64,000 nucleotides of DNA from Capilliphycus salinus (GTDB taxonomy: Bacteria; Cyanobacteriota; Cyanobacteriia; Cyanobacteriales; Microcoleaceae), in contig NZ_CP178543.1 in NCBI RefSeq assembly GCF_047276495.1, forward strand, positions 1 through 64,000. Direction: 5' to 3'. A model generated the notes under the pieces. That model saw nothing but the letters and a program-made list of their open reading frames with translations, searched no databases and was not told where the DNA came from. The position numbers and the translations under genes were made by a program. Below, piece by piece: positions 26,549 to 36,436 of the stretch (position 1 is its first letter; every line of letters begins with the position of its first letter).

Positions 26549-27757
26549 ATGGGAACAGGTGTTCTACTTTGGGGTTCACGAGCGTCAATCAACAAAATAA
26601 AAGGTTCGATGGCGATTCGATTATTATTTTGGCGAGTTCGTCAACAAATCGATCCAACTCCAAATCAGTTGACTTTTGGCGGTTGGATGATCCTTTTATC
26701 AATTATATTCTTTCCGAGTCTATCTTTTGCGACTCCAATTTCGGTTTTATCTTTGCAACCAACGGGGACTCCAGTTGCTCAAATTCCGATTTCGACCGAA
26801 CAGCAGGACAGGGAAAACTTAATTGAAGCGGAAGTGGATCGCGCTTTTCGTCGTAAACTTTCCACTGTAAATTTGTTGTTAATTCTGCTGTTAGTGCTGC
26901 CAACTTTAGCGGCCGGTGGGGTGTGGTTTTTGCTATCCAAGTTAACCCAACAAACGGTTTTAGCCCAACAGGAAATTGCCAGTCTCAAAGCGGATGCGCT
27001 ATCCCAACTGGAAATAATTTTATCAGAAGCTCAGACGATTTTATCCGATCTTCAACAACAAAATATCGAGGTTGAACGCCGTTTAGAATCTCTCAAATCC
27101 CAATCAAATCTTCAATTTCCTCAACAAGTTTCTCCCGACAGTCCCCAAAATTTAAAATTGGCTCAAGATTATGCCAAACAGGGGGATAAATTCTTTACCC
27201 AAGGCTGCTATGATGAGGCGGTTGAGGCTTACGATCGCGCTTTACAACTCGATTCTCACGGGGTAGAAGTGTGGAATAATCGGGGGGTAGTCTTAACGAA
27301 ATTGCACCGCTATCACGAAGCGATCGCCTCCTACGAACAAGCCTTACAATTGCGTTCCGAATATGCGGACGCCTGGAATAATCGGGGTGTGGCGTTGGGG
27401 AAATTAAAATATTATGAAGCGGCGGTTTTATCCTACGACCGGGCGATCAATCTCCGCGAAAATTATGTGGATGCTTGGAATAACCGGGGGTTTGCGTTGG
27501 CTCAACTGAAACGCTATGAAGAAGCGATTGATTCTTATCAAAAAGCGGCTGAGTTAAATCCCGATTTTTATTTAGTTTGGTACAATCAAGCCCGCTGTTA
27601 TGGAATGCAAGATAAACTGGATTTAGCTCTAGAAAACTTGGAGCGAGCGATGAATATTAAACCCGCAGTTGTTAGGAATTTAGCCAAAAAAGAAACCGAT
27701 TTTGAGTCTCTTGTCCGCGACGAACGATTTCAAAGTTTAATCCAAAATCAGAGTTAA
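26549..27757 (+). CDS. membrane-anchored TPR protein
   Basis: 402 residues, with an alternative start at Met21 (26609). A hydrophobic signal-like segment lies at about 46-62 and a membrane helix at about 106-128, followed by a coiled-coil linker and at least four TPR units between about 205 and 375 with the WNNRGVxLxxLxRYxEAIxSYxxALxL pattern. TPRs mediate protein-protein contacts, and the partner is unknown. The next gene codes for a shorter protein with the same signal-TM-coiled-coil plan but no TPRs. Confidence 0.85.
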   Translation: MGTGVLLWGSRASINKIKGSMAIRLLFWRVRQQIDPTPNQLTFGGWMILLSIIFFPSLSFATPISVLSLQPTGTPVAQIPISTEQQDRENLIEAEVDRAFRRKLSTVNLLLILLLVLPTLAAGGVWFLLSKLTQQTVLAQQEIASLKADALSQLEIILSEAQTILSDLQQQNIEVERRLESLKSQSNLQFPQQVSPDSPQNLKLAQDYAKQGDKFFTQGCYDEAVEAYDRALQLDSHGVEVWNNRGVVLTKLHRYHEAIASYEQALQLRSEYADAWNNRGVALGKLKYYEAAVLSYDRAINLRENYVDAWNNRGFALAQLKRYEEAIDSYQKAAELNPDFYLVWYNQARCYGMQDKLDLALENLERAMNIKPAVVRNLAKKETDFESLVRDERFQSLIQNQS

Positions 27758-27798
27758 TTTTTAGCCCAAAATTAGAGATATTTTTGTTGTTTTGTGAT

Positions 27799-28233
27799 AT
27801 GATTAAATTGAGTCGGTTATGGGGGTTAATTCTTGCGGTTTCGGTGAGTTGCCCAACTGCGGTTTTCGCGGAATCTATTTCTGAGAATTTCGACAACAAT
27901 AGTCGGCTTTTGAGGGAAATACAATCGGAAGTTGATCCGACGGTTCGCCGCCTAACTCCCCTGCTGAATACGGGAATTGTGGTGGCGGTTTTGGTTTCCA
28001 CTTCCAGCGTGATTGGTGTTCTGGTTTTGTTGGGGATGTCGGTTCAAAAAATCCAACAGACTCAGGAACAGATTAACACCATCAAACAGGATGCTATCTC
28101 CGACCTGAGCGAAAGATTATCAATGACTCAAGCCCTGGTCAATGATCTGCAATATTCCATTCAAAGTAGCCAAGATAAAATTGAGAGAATTTCATCTCAA
28201 ACCCCGCCTTCTTTTCCCAGAGAAACCGATTAG
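27799..28233 (+). CDS. TPR-less relative of the upstream membrane protein
   Basis: 144 residues from ATG 27799. A signal peptide ends near VFAES, a membrane helix lies at about 60-82, then comes a coiled coil (QKIQQTQEQINTIKQDAISDLSERL, LVNDLQ) and a Pro/Ser tail. Order and spacing copy the first half of the TPR protein encoded 42 bases upstream (EVDxxxRRK/L..., TM, QQ-rich coil, DAxSxLxE). The pair probably arose by duplication followed by loss of the repeats, and the two may interact through their coils (inference). Confidence 0.65.
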   Translation: MIKLSRLWGLILAVSVSCPTAVFAESISENFDNNSRLLREIQSEVDPTVRRLTPLLNTGIVVAVLVSTSSVIGVLVLLGMSVQKIQQTQEQINTIKQDAISDLSERLSMTQALVNDLQYSIQSSQDKIERISSQTPPSFPRETD

Positions 28234-28255
28234 TTTTGCAGTTTCTCTGGAAGAA

Positions 28256-28891
28256 TTAAGATTGATTGACCCGCCTGTTACTTAAAACAGTCCCAGGTTG
28301 ACCCTGTAAATAATCTAAAATGAAATCAACCGTTTCGGGTTTAATCCATCCTTTGGTAACAGCAATTTCTCCAAACCGTAAATTGGTGTGGTACTGTTCT
28401 TTTAAAATGGCATCAATTTGCAAATCGTTGAGCAGTTTAGCCGATTTGAGATACTGTCCAATCGGTTGCTTGGGTTGAGTCCTCATTTGGATTAAAGACT
28501 CCGCAAAAAAATCTACTGTTTCTTGGCTTAACCATCCATAACTGACGATGATTTCTCCAATCCTCATATAATTATGGGTGGTTTGCTGAACTTTTAAGGC
28601 TTGAATCACTTGAGATTCCGATACCAAACCCGCTTTCTTCAAAAGATAGCCGAGAGGTAAAGGATTAACGGATGATGAATGAATGAAAGTTGGCTTGACT
28701 TTTTGGTTTTTAAAGACCAATTCCATTAAAGAAATTGGTACGGTAATTGGCCAGAGAAAACTTACTAAAAGTAAAATTTTCCAGGAATCGCCATCAGTTA
28801 TCGGAGTTGTGGAATCACGAAGTAATAGTGTCAACCAAACAAAGAAAGCTATCAAGCCGCCAATGCAGTAGATGACCATTATTAATTTCAT
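28256..28891 (-). CDS. membrane protein with two MshEN-like (GspE N-terminal) repeats
   Basis: 211 residues. Two membrane helices occur at about 3-24 and 38-58. Two homologous cytoplasmic repeats follow, about 78-130 (PLGYLLKKAGLVSESQVIQAL ... MRIGEIIVSYGWLSQETVDFF) and about 140-195 (PIGQYLKSAKLLNDLQIDAIL ... LRFGEIAVTKGWIKPETVDFI). These match the MshEN fold of type II secretion/pilus ATPases, known to bind c-di-GMP in MshE. No ATPase domain is attached. Whether the c-di-GMP ligands are kept cannot be judged by eye. Convergent with the preceding gene. Confidence 0.7.
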   Translation of the reverse strand: MKLIMVIYCIGGLIAFFVWLTLLLRDSTTPITDGDSWKILLLVSFLWPITVPISLMELVFKNQKVKPTFIHSSSVNPLPLGYLLKKAGLVSESQVIQALKVQQTTHNYMRIGEIIVSYGWLSQETVDFFAESLIQMRTQPKQPIGQYLKSAKLLNDLQIDAILKEQYHTNLRFGEIAVTKGWIKPETVDFILDYLQGQPGTVLSNRRVNQS

Positions 28892-29584
28892 AAATTTGCG
28901 AGTGTTTGTCCAGATCGAAAAACCTTGTCCCGCTTTGCCTTTGGTACTTCGTCCCCAAAAAACTTAATCGATTTTCAGTGATAAAGCTTCCACCCAGTAG
29001 AGATTTCTGCAAACGGGGCTAAGTTTCTTAACTACAATATTAACAAGGCTGTGAACACAATATTATCAAAATACTGGCTCGATCGCCTGATCTCGGTATC
29101 CGACCCACACCCAAATAGTAGAGAAGTCATTTTCTGCGACCCTATTGAGTGAAAATATCAACTCATTTTGAGTCGATTTTCCAGTCAATATTTCCCAAAA
29201 GGGGAACGCTTGACGTTACTATAACGTTCTGAAAGTTGAGTTTAATTAACTCCAGTCTTTGCAAATTTTAGCATATATTTAAATTTTGATCTTTTTTTTC
29301 CAAACCCATCTAGTTGATTAGATGGTAAAGATTCAGATTTTATATTAACACGTAATCTCTCACCATTGAGCTATCAAAAGGCTTAATTTTTGTGAAGGTT
29401 TCTACGGGAGGAGATAGACGATAAAATCAAGAAAAAAGGGAGAACTAGCAACAGAGGTCAGACTCAACCGACTCCGAAACTTAGCCCTCCAGAAAACGCA
29501 AATCTCCGCCCTTTTAAAACCTGCAATTTCATGCCGACAGACCTCTAACAGTTACAAGCTGTCAAAGATCTGCACACTCAGAAA
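28892..29584. other. 693-base non-coding region downstream of murE
   Basis: AT-rich, with no open frame of note on either strand. It holds the promoter region of the MshEN-repeat gene and a perfect small hairpin at 29306-29325 (CCATCTA/TAGATGG). No T-run follows that hairpin on either strand. No tRNA or known riboswitch was recognised. An unrecognised small RNA is possible. Confidence 0.4.
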
Positions 29585-31114
29585 CTAGGACTGCGGAGAT
29601 TGACTAGATGAAATTCTCATCAAAAGCGCATCTCTGGCTTGTTCGCGATCGTCAAAATGAACCTTCTCCGTTCCCAAAATCTGATAATCTTCGTGGCCCT
29701 TTCCGGCGATCAAAACCCCATCACCGGGTTTCGCCTCTAAAATCGCTTGGCGAATGGCCTGAGCGCGATCGCAGATAACAATCGGTTTAACCTCCAAATC
29801 AATACCCGCCAAAATATCCTCTAAAATCCGATTGGGATCTTCAGTGCGAGGATTATCAGAAGTCACCACCACCACATCGGCCAACTCTGCGGCAATTTTG
29901 CCCATTTTCGGGCGTTTAGTGCGATCGCGATCGCCCCCGCAACCAAACACACAAATCATATCCCCCGGAATAAACGGACGACTTGCCTTTAACAAATTCT
30001 CCAAACTATCGGGAGTGTGAGCATAATCAACAATCACACTAACATCCTGTTCGGAATTCACTTGCACCCGTTCCATCCGTCCGGGTACGCCCAAAAATTG
30101 GGGTAACTTTGCCACCATCGCCGACAGGTCCAAACCGAGCGCCAAACCCGCACCGACGGCCGCCAGCAAATTGGATAAATTGTACTGACCCACCAAAGGC
30201 AACTCAAAAGCCGCTTCCCCTTGGGGGGTGTGCAAAACCCCTTTAACGCCGTTGGGTTCATAAACCAGTTGATCGGCCCACAAATCGGCGCTAGAATCGT
30301 TAATGCTATAACTCCAAACCGGATGAGTTTTTAAACACCGTTCAATTAACCGTTTTCCATAAGAATCATCAGCATTAATAATCGCCCGACCTTTCAAATA
30401 TTGGGGACTAAACAGCAACGCCTTCGCCTCAAAATAATCCTCCATCGTCGGGTGATAATCGAGATGGTCTTGGGTTAAATTGGTAAACACCGCCACCTCA
30501 AAAGGACATTGCAGCACACGTCCCTGGTGGAGAGCATGAGAACTGACTTCCATCACCCCATACTGACAACCCGCTTCCACCGCAGAAGCTAACTTTTGTT
30601 GAAGTTCCACCGCAAAAGGAGTGGTGTAGGCGGCCGTCACTTGCTCGCCCAACCAGCGAGTGTAGAGCGTCCCAAACAAGGCCGTTGGTTTTTCGGCCAA
30701 TTCCAGCAAATATTCAATTAAATGAGTGGTTGTAGTTTTGCCGTTGGTTCCCGTTACCCCCACCAGTTTAAGCTTTTGAGCCGGATCACCATAAAAAGCG
30801 GCCGCCACTTGAGCGCAACTGCTCGTCATATCGGCCACCGGGATCACACAGGGATGTTCTGGGTTATCGCTGGAGGTGGGTAAGGTTTTTTCGGCAGCAG
30901 TTTGGGAGACTATGGCCCCGACTGCGCCGTTGGCGATCGCAACGGGCCAAAAATCCCCGCCATCAACTCGGGTTCCCGGCATTCCAATAAATAAATCCCC
31001 CGTTTGACAGGCGTGGGAATTGGTGGCTAACCCCTTAACTTCCTGTTCAAAAGCGGGATGAGGTTTCAACTCGGACAGATCGGCAACTTTTGCGAGTAAC
31101 TCCTTTAATTTCAT
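29585..31114 (-). CDS. murE: UDP-N-acetylmuramoyl-tripeptide synthetase MurE (meso-diaminopimelate-adding)
   Basis: 509 residues from ATG 31114, with GAGGA six bases upstream. MurE adds the third amino acid to UDP-MurNAc-L-Ala-D-Glu in peptidoglycan synthesis. Visible are the uridine-binding domain (LFIGMPGTRVDGGDF), the ATP loop GVTGTNGKTTTTHL at about 120-133, the SSHALHQGRV motif, DYAHTPDSLENLL, and DNPRTEDP near 405, the motif that selects meso-diaminopimelate over lysine. It stands apart from other mur genes, as is common in cyanobacteria. Confidence 0.97.
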   Translation of the reverse strand: MKLKELLAKVADLSELKPHPAFEQEVKGLATNSHACQTGDLFIGMPGTRVDGGDFWPVAIANGAVGAIVSQTAAEKTLPTSSDNPEHPCVIPVADMTSSCAQVAAAFYGDPAQKLKLVGVTGTNGKTTTTHLIEYLLELAEKPTALFGTLYTRWLGEQVTAAYTTPFAVELQQKLASAVEAGCQYGVMEVSSHALHQGRVLQCPFEVAVFTNLTQDHLDYHPTMEDYFEAKALLFSPQYLKGRAIINADDSYGKRLIERCLKTHPVWSYSINDSSADLWADQLVYEPNGVKGVLHTPQGEAAFELPLVGQYNLSNLLAAVGAGLALGLDLSAMVAKLPQFLGVPGRMERVQVNSEQDVSVIVDYAHTPDSLENLLKASRPFIPGDMICVFGCGGDRDRTKRPKMGKIAAELADVVVVTSDNPRTEDPNRILEDILAGIDLEVKPIVICDRAQAIRQAILEAKPGDGVLIAGKGHEDYQILGTEKVHFDDREQARDALLMRISSSQSPQS

Positions 31115-31363
31115 CACAACTCCTCACCAACGGTAATGGTTTAATTTTGCATCATAATCGTAAAAGGACAATTTCCGCAGGGGTTCACTCCTAAACGGAA
31201 CTTAACCGACAAGATCTTAAGTAAAAGCCTTGTTTGTTTACGGCGTCTGTTATGAGTTACTCCCTTTTCTACGGACTTGTACACCACATTTCCAAATATT
31301 TGGCAACGAGATCCGGGGAATTGGTGAAGTTGGGGTTGTTCGGACTCGGATCGGCAGTTACAA

Positions 31364-31639
31364 TTACAGGTACTTGCGTAACATTTGGTCTAACTGCTTG
31401 ACAGTGCTGCGGGGAGATGATCGAGGTAAAGGTTCTTCCCCACACTGATAATCCCGCTGTCTGCACAATACCGGAATGTCATATTCATAGGCTTTGAACC
31501 AGTCGTCTTGGGTGGTAATGTCTCGCACTTCTAGCTCAAATTTGGACTCACTTTCGGGATCGGCGAGAATTTGTTCTAATTTTTCTTGTAATCCTTCGCA
31601 CAAATGACAGCCCGGTTTGCTATAAAGAATTAACAGCAT
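31364..31639 (-). CDS. glutaredoxin-family (DUF836-type) protein
   Basis: 91 residues. A short thioredoxin fold opens ILYSKPGCHLCEGLQ, with a CxxC pair at Cys11 and Cys14. The cis-proline lies in YDIPVL, and the end is a helix, KQLDQMLRKYL. Two extra cysteines (LCRQRDYQC) near residue 60 are unusual. Such proteins are presumed disulfide reductases. The gene follows the GGDEF-EAL gene by 44 bases on the same strand. Confidence 0.85.
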   Translation of the reverse strand: MLLILYSKPGCHLCEGLQEKLEQILADPESESKFELEVRDITTQDDWFKAYEYDIPVLCRQRDYQCGEEPLPRSSPRSTVKQLDQMLRKYL

Positions 31640-31683
31640 TTGACACCCTCATGCGTTGTTGTTGTGATTCACAATTCTATCAG

Positions 31684-34600
31684 CTATGAGTTTAACAGAA
31701 ATTGGGTCGCCTGTTCGGGATTGAGCGGTTTAGAAAATAGGTATCCCTGACCCATTTCACAGTCAAGTTCCTCAAGCAGTTCTTTTTGTTCAACGGTTTC
31801 TATTCCTTCGGCGATCACGTCTAAATCGAGATTGTGTGCTAAAGTGACGATCGCCCGAATGATTTGAACTTGTTGGCTGGATTTTCCTGAAGGGTCAGAA
31901 GTTTTGGGTTGTAATCGTCTGACAAAAGACTGGTCAATTTTTAGGGTGTTGAGGGGGAATTGATGCAGATAACTCAAAGAAGAATAGCCCGTCCCAAAGT
32001 CATCAATTGATAATTGTATTCCTCGCTTTCGCAGTTCCTCTAAAACGATACTGGAAGCTTGGAAGTTTTTCATAATGATACTTTCGGTAATTTCCAGTTT
32101 TAAACAGTGGGGATTGCAATCGGTTTCGGCTAAGATGCGATCGATAGTTTCGAGTAAATTTGGCTGTACTAATTGTTGACTCGACAGGTTCACACTGATT
32201 GTTAAGCTTGGAATAGAACCGTTCTGAACCTCTTGTTTTTGTCCCGCTTTCGAGTAAGACTGTTGCCAAATTGTAAGTTGCTGACAAGCTTGTTTTAAAA
32301 TCCAACTTCCTAAAGGAATAATCAATCCGGTTTCTTCCGCGAGGGGAATAAATTCGCTCGGAGAAACCAATCCGCGAGTCGGATGTATCCAGCGAACCAA
32401 CGCTTCAAAACCCACGACTTTAGCGCTTGGGAGTTTAACAATCGGTTGATAATAGACAACAAATTCTCGGGGTTCTACCAAAGGATTTGGGGAGGAAAAT
32501 AAAGGTAAAATAGACGAATTGATCATCCGAGATTTGGCAATTTCCAACCCCAATTTTTCTTCGGCGTTTAATGAGTTTAGGTGGGGATATTTAGCCGGTC
32601 CAGAAATAGCTTGTCGCAAGTCCGTTTCTAAGCGCAATAGGGCGATAGTATGTTGTTGCATGGTTAGGTCAAAGAGTTCATACCTCGCCCTTCCTTTTTC
32701 TTTCGCCCGATACATCGCAATATCTGCATCTCGTAATAAGTCTTCAGGATTGTTGTACAAAAGACATTGATAGTTTTGAGAATTGGGTGAATTCGTTGGA
32801 TCAAAAGTACAGGTTTTTTGACTGGGAACAATTCCAATACTGACCGTTGTAAAAATATCATGTCCTTGTACGTGAAAGGGTTGAGAAAGAGTATCGTGAA
32901 TTTTTTCCGCCATTAATAGCGCATCCCGACAGCCTTGTATATTGTTTAATAATACCGTAAATTCATCGCCTCCGAGCCGAGCAATGGTATCATGGGAACT
33001 GACACAACCTTCCAGTCGGCGAGCAATTTCAATTAAGAGTTGATCGCCAATTAAATGACCCAAACTATCATTAACCACTTTAAAGCGATCTAGGTCAAGA
33101 AATAGCAGCGCAAATTGATAATCTAGGTGTTGTTTAGAACGCTGTAAAGCCTTTCGGAGTTGTTCGTTAAAAAAGCTGCGGTTGGGTAAATGAGTCAGCG
33201 CATCGTGGGAGGCTTCATAGATTAATTGGGCTTCTGCTTTTTTGCGATCGGTAATATCTCGGATAATCACTTGGGTGGCAATTTCCCCTTCATAGTTAGC
33301 GGGAATTCCGGCGACTTCTACATCAATAATTTGACCGTCAATCCGAATTAATTTTTGTTCTTCTAAAGGCACAGAAACCAGTTTTAATTCGGTTTTATCG
33401 ATGTTATTTCTCAAAGCATTTAAATATTCGGGATGAATAAAATCATAAATAGATTTACCCAGAATTTCCTCGCAAGAAGCACCACCTAATAATTTAGCAC
33501 CCGCACAATTAATATACACAAATTCACCCCGACGATGAACCGCGATCGCCTCCGGGGAAAGTTCAACCAAACGACGATAACGTTCTTCACTTTCTCGCAA
33601 AGCCGCCTCAGCTTCGGCTTGTTTTTTTTGAGTTTCATCAATACCAATAAAACGACCAATACTCTGAGCCATCAATTCAATAATCTCTCGTTCTAAAGAC
33701 TGAAAACCTTGGGTTCTTTCCTGAAAAGAATAAAAATTAAGCGATCCATAAATCACGCCATTGACCCAGATGGGTGTGCCGATATATGATTCTATATTGG
33801 GTTTTTTATTTTCTCTAGTATTGTCAGGTTTTCCCGGTTGATTATCGTTTTTTAAAATCATCGTTTTTCTGTGCTGAATCAGCGTTTTAAAGTTGATTTC
33901 CAAAATTGTAAACGAATTTTTCGGTTGTAATTCTTCCTGATAAAATTCCGCCGCTTTCATGTGTTCGGCGTTTATATTGAGTCGAGTAATTATACCAATG
34001 GGCAAATCAAAAATTTTACATCCGGCTCGCAGATAATCCGCAAACATTTCTTGGATATTGTTATAAATTCGCGTCGAAATTTTATGCAAATCCTTCAAAG
34101 AAGAAAGAAAATTAGTTAAATCTTGAGATTTTTTAGCAAGGGCAAGTTCATAATATTTACGCTCGGTAATATCCGATTGAATTCCGATAAAGTGAGTCAG
34201 ATAACCTTTGGGATTATAAACCGGAGAAATTGACAATTCATTCCAAAACGCCGTTCCATCTTTGCGATAATTTTGAACAACCATATTACAAGATTGACCT
34301 TCAAGAATCGCTTGTCTAATTGTTTCAAAGCTTAAATTGTCTCTATTTTCACCCTGTAAAAATCGGCAATTTTTGCCCAAAACCTCTTGGGGACTGTAAC
34401 CCGTAATTTTTTCAAAACCGGAATTCGCAAAAATAATCGGATTATTTTGTTGAGTAGGATCGGTAATCACAATCCCATTATTACTACTATCAATCGCCCG
34501 TTTCATAACTTGCATCCATTCCTCAGAACGATGACGTTCAATAGCGCTGGCTAACACGTTCGCAACCGCTTCTAAAAAGTGAACATCGTCCTGAGTAAAC

Positions 34601-35880
34601 TGACGATATTGACGAGTATGAACCGCTAAAATTCCCCATACACATTGATAATTTGCAGCCGGAAAGGAGTCAAATTCTGTTAATGAATTCTCTCGAAAAT
34701 CGGGGGTTTCTTCGACCGTTCCCGGAATAATAACACTCACCCCGCTAACAATGCGATGGTTGTGCAGCAGAGGAGGGCCAGAAAACCGGGTTTCTACCCG
34801 CAAGTCTTCCACGATAACGGGTTGTTGGGTCGATAAGGTGTATCCCGCTTGCGACTCCAGACTCGCACTGACACTGGCATAACCCACCAGTCCTCGATGC
34901 CAACCCACCCCCGCACGCAGAAAAAAAGCATGACCATTCGGCATTAATTCTAATACTTTGCAGTATTCAACATCTAGGGTTTTAGCCATCAGAGAAACCG
35001 CTTCATTCAGAAGTGTTGATAAGTCCAATCCGGCTAAGGCGCGTTGTCCTAAATGAGCAACTGCGGCTTGTTGTTTTGCCTGTGCTTGTAGGGTAGCGAG
35101 TAAGTTATTTTCGACAACAGATAAAGATGTAGGAGGGTCGATTTGGCGACTAATACTAATATAAGCACTCAGGCAATCGGACTCATCTGCTAGGGGAATA
35201 AATGTGGTTTCACACCGTCCTTTTGTACCATTTTTATGAATAAAATCCATTTCGTAAATTTGTTGGCGATTAACTTCCCCTAAAGGTTCAAAAGGTTGGG
35301 AAGTCTGTTGAGAGATTAAAGAAATCAGAGGGGCAAAAATCGATAGGTTAAATTCGGTGATAAACCGACTAATCACTTGATATTTAGAATATCCAAACAG
35401 TTGTTCTGCGGTGGAATTCCAGTCGATAATTTGACCGTTAACATTGATTACAACAATTCCTTCTTGGAGATTTTCCAATTGACAAAGTTGGGAGATTGTT
35501 GTATTACAACCTTTGGGAAAACGGCGAAGATAAACAAAGCTAACGATAATTGCGGGTTCGTCATTGTAGATGAAAGATTCCATTGACAGGGAAGCCCAAA
35601 AACTCTTTCCATTTTGGTGTTTCAGTTGAACTTCTAGGTCATGGATCGATCCTCTTTGGTTCAAATTATTTAATAAAATCTGACAGTCTTCTTGGCGGAA
35701 AAAAAGATGATAGATAAAATAGTTTTTCTGTGTTTCTAAATGCAATCCTAGAACTTGAGTAAACCGAGGATTTGAGCTAATTAAACCTTGATCGTTAGCC
35801 CTAAAAATGGCCAAGGGTACGGGCATACATTCAACCCAATTCTGAATTTGATTGTGACTATGTTTTTCTATACTGTTCAT
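31684..35880 (-). CDS. PAS/GAF multi-sensor GGDEF-EAL protein
   Basis: 1,398 residues, cytosolic. Order: PAS (about 15-125), PAS (about 135-255), GAF (about 285-450), PAS (about 455-580, with the NCRFLQG flavin-binding LOV-like motif), GAF (about 600-755), PAS (about 765-885), GGDEF with intact RLGGDEF near 968, and EAL with FEALVRW near 1160, TESIIM and DDFGTGYSS. Both catalytic signatures are present, so the protein could make or degrade c-di-GMP. The third PAS contains GKNCRFLQG, the cysteine motif that forms the flavin adduct in LOV domains, so blue-light input is likely. No partner kinase is adjacent. Confidence 0.92.
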   Translation of the reverse strand: MNSIEKHSHNQIQNWVECMPVPLAIFRANDQGLISSNPRFTQVLGLHLETQKNYFIYHLFFRQEDCQILLNNLNQRGSIHDLEVQLKHQNGKSFWASLSMESFIYNDEPAIIVSFVYLRRFPKGCNTTISQLCQLENLQEGIVVINVNGQIIDWNSTAEQLFGYSKYQVISRFITEFNLSIFAPLISLISQQTSQPFEPLGEVNRQQIYEMDFIHKNGTKGRCETTFIPLADESDCLSAYISISRQIDPPTSLSVVENNLLATLQAQAKQQAAVAHLGQRALAGLDLSTLLNEAVSLMAKTLDVEYCKVLELMPNGHAFFLRAGVGWHRGLVGYASVSASLESQAGYTLSTQQPVIVEDLRVETRFSGPPLLHNHRIVSGVSVIIPGTVEETPDFRENSLTEFDSFPAANYQCVWGILAVHTRQYRQFTQDDVHFLEAVANVLASAIERHRSEEWMQVMKRAIDSSNNGIVITDPTQQNNPIIFANSGFEKITGYSPQEVLGKNCRFLQGENRDNLSFETIRQAILEGQSCNMVVQNYRKDGTAFWNELSISPVYNPKGYLTHFIGIQSDITERKYYELALAKKSQDLTNFLSSLKDLHKISTRIYNNIQEMFADYLRAGCKIFDLPIGIITRLNINAEHMKAAEFYQEELQPKNSFTILEINFKTLIQHRKTMILKNDNQPGKPDNTRENKKPNIESYIGTPIWVNGVIYGSLNFYSFQERTQGFQSLEREIIELMAQSIGRFIGIDETQKKQAEAEAALRESEERYRRLVELSPEAIAVHRRGEFVYINCAGAKLLGGASCEEILGKSIYDFIHPEYLNALRNNIDKTELKLVSVPLEEQKLIRIDGQIIDVEVAGIPANYEGEIATQVIIRDITDRKKAEAQLIYEASHDALTHLPNRSFFNEQLRKALQRSKQHLDYQFALLFLDLDRFKVVNDSLGHLIGDQLLIEIARRLEGCVSSHDTIARLGGDEFTVLLNNIQGCRDALLMAEKIHDTLSQPFHVQGHDIFTTVSIGIVPSQKTCTFDPTNSPNSQNYQCLLYNNPEDLLRDADIAMYRAKEKGRARYELFDLTMQQHTIALLRLETDLRQAISGPAKYPHLNSLNAEEKLGLEIAKSRMINSSILPLFSSPNPLVEPREFVVYYQPIVKLPSAKVVGFEALVRWIHPTRGLVSPSEFIPLAEETGLIIPLGSWILKQACQQLTIWQQSYSKAGQKQEVQNGSIPSLTISVNLSSQQLVQPNLLETIDRILAETDCNPHCLKLEITESIIMKNFQASSIVLEELRKRGIQLSIDDFGTGYSSLSYLHQFPLNTLKIDQSFVRRLQPKTSDPSGKSSQQVQIIRAIVTLAHNLDLDVIAEGIETVEQKELLEELDCEMGQGYLFSKPLNPEQATQFLLNS

Positions 35881-36436
35881 CTCAAGTCCTGCATGAAGCT
35901 ACCTGATAAATAATCCAATTCATTCTTCTATGAGTGAGAGTCTTGTTTTAAAGTTCAGGAGGAAACTCTCAACTCATTTCCTCAAATATTTTTTTGAAGA
36001 CAAGCCAATTTTAATTAATATTTTTTCTGGGCTTACACCAATATTAAAATTCATTCTAATCTTTCCCCCGCTGATCAAGTTGTAATTTTTCCCCTAAATT
36101 AATTTTACTGAATTTCTTGAAATCATTATGATTTTCTTCAAAAAACTTTAATATAGAGAAGGGGATGAGGATAATGGCTGATCGCAAAAATCCTGATTTT
36201 CACCTTCTTGAGGTATAACTTTCTGTTTCATCTCTAGCGGAAAATACGGTTGGTTCATCTAAACAAGCTGGAGTTTCTCCGTAAAAATACTGATTTTTCA
36301 ATCTCATCGAGTGATTTAGATGTATTCAAGCCGCACTCCCCCCTTCTCAGTCCGGGTAGACAGTTGTCGATAAAAAATTATAAAATATACACATTAAGCC
36401 CTTGATATTTAATCCATTATTTCGGTATAAAACGGT
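35881..36436. other. 556-base intergenic region
   Basis: AT-rich promoter region between the divergent GGDEF-EAL and SGNH genes. A 14-codon frame at about 36174-36218 follows a GAGGAT sequence but is too short to call. No repeat or RNA structure was recognised. Confidence 0.35.

Noticed and set aside
29306..29325. Hairpin CCATCTA/TAGATGG as murE terminator
   Set aside because: No T-run follows on the minus strand, and it is about 260 bases from the stop codon.
36174..36218. 14-codon frame with a GAGGAT upstream
   Set aside because: Too short and not recognised. Chance is likely.
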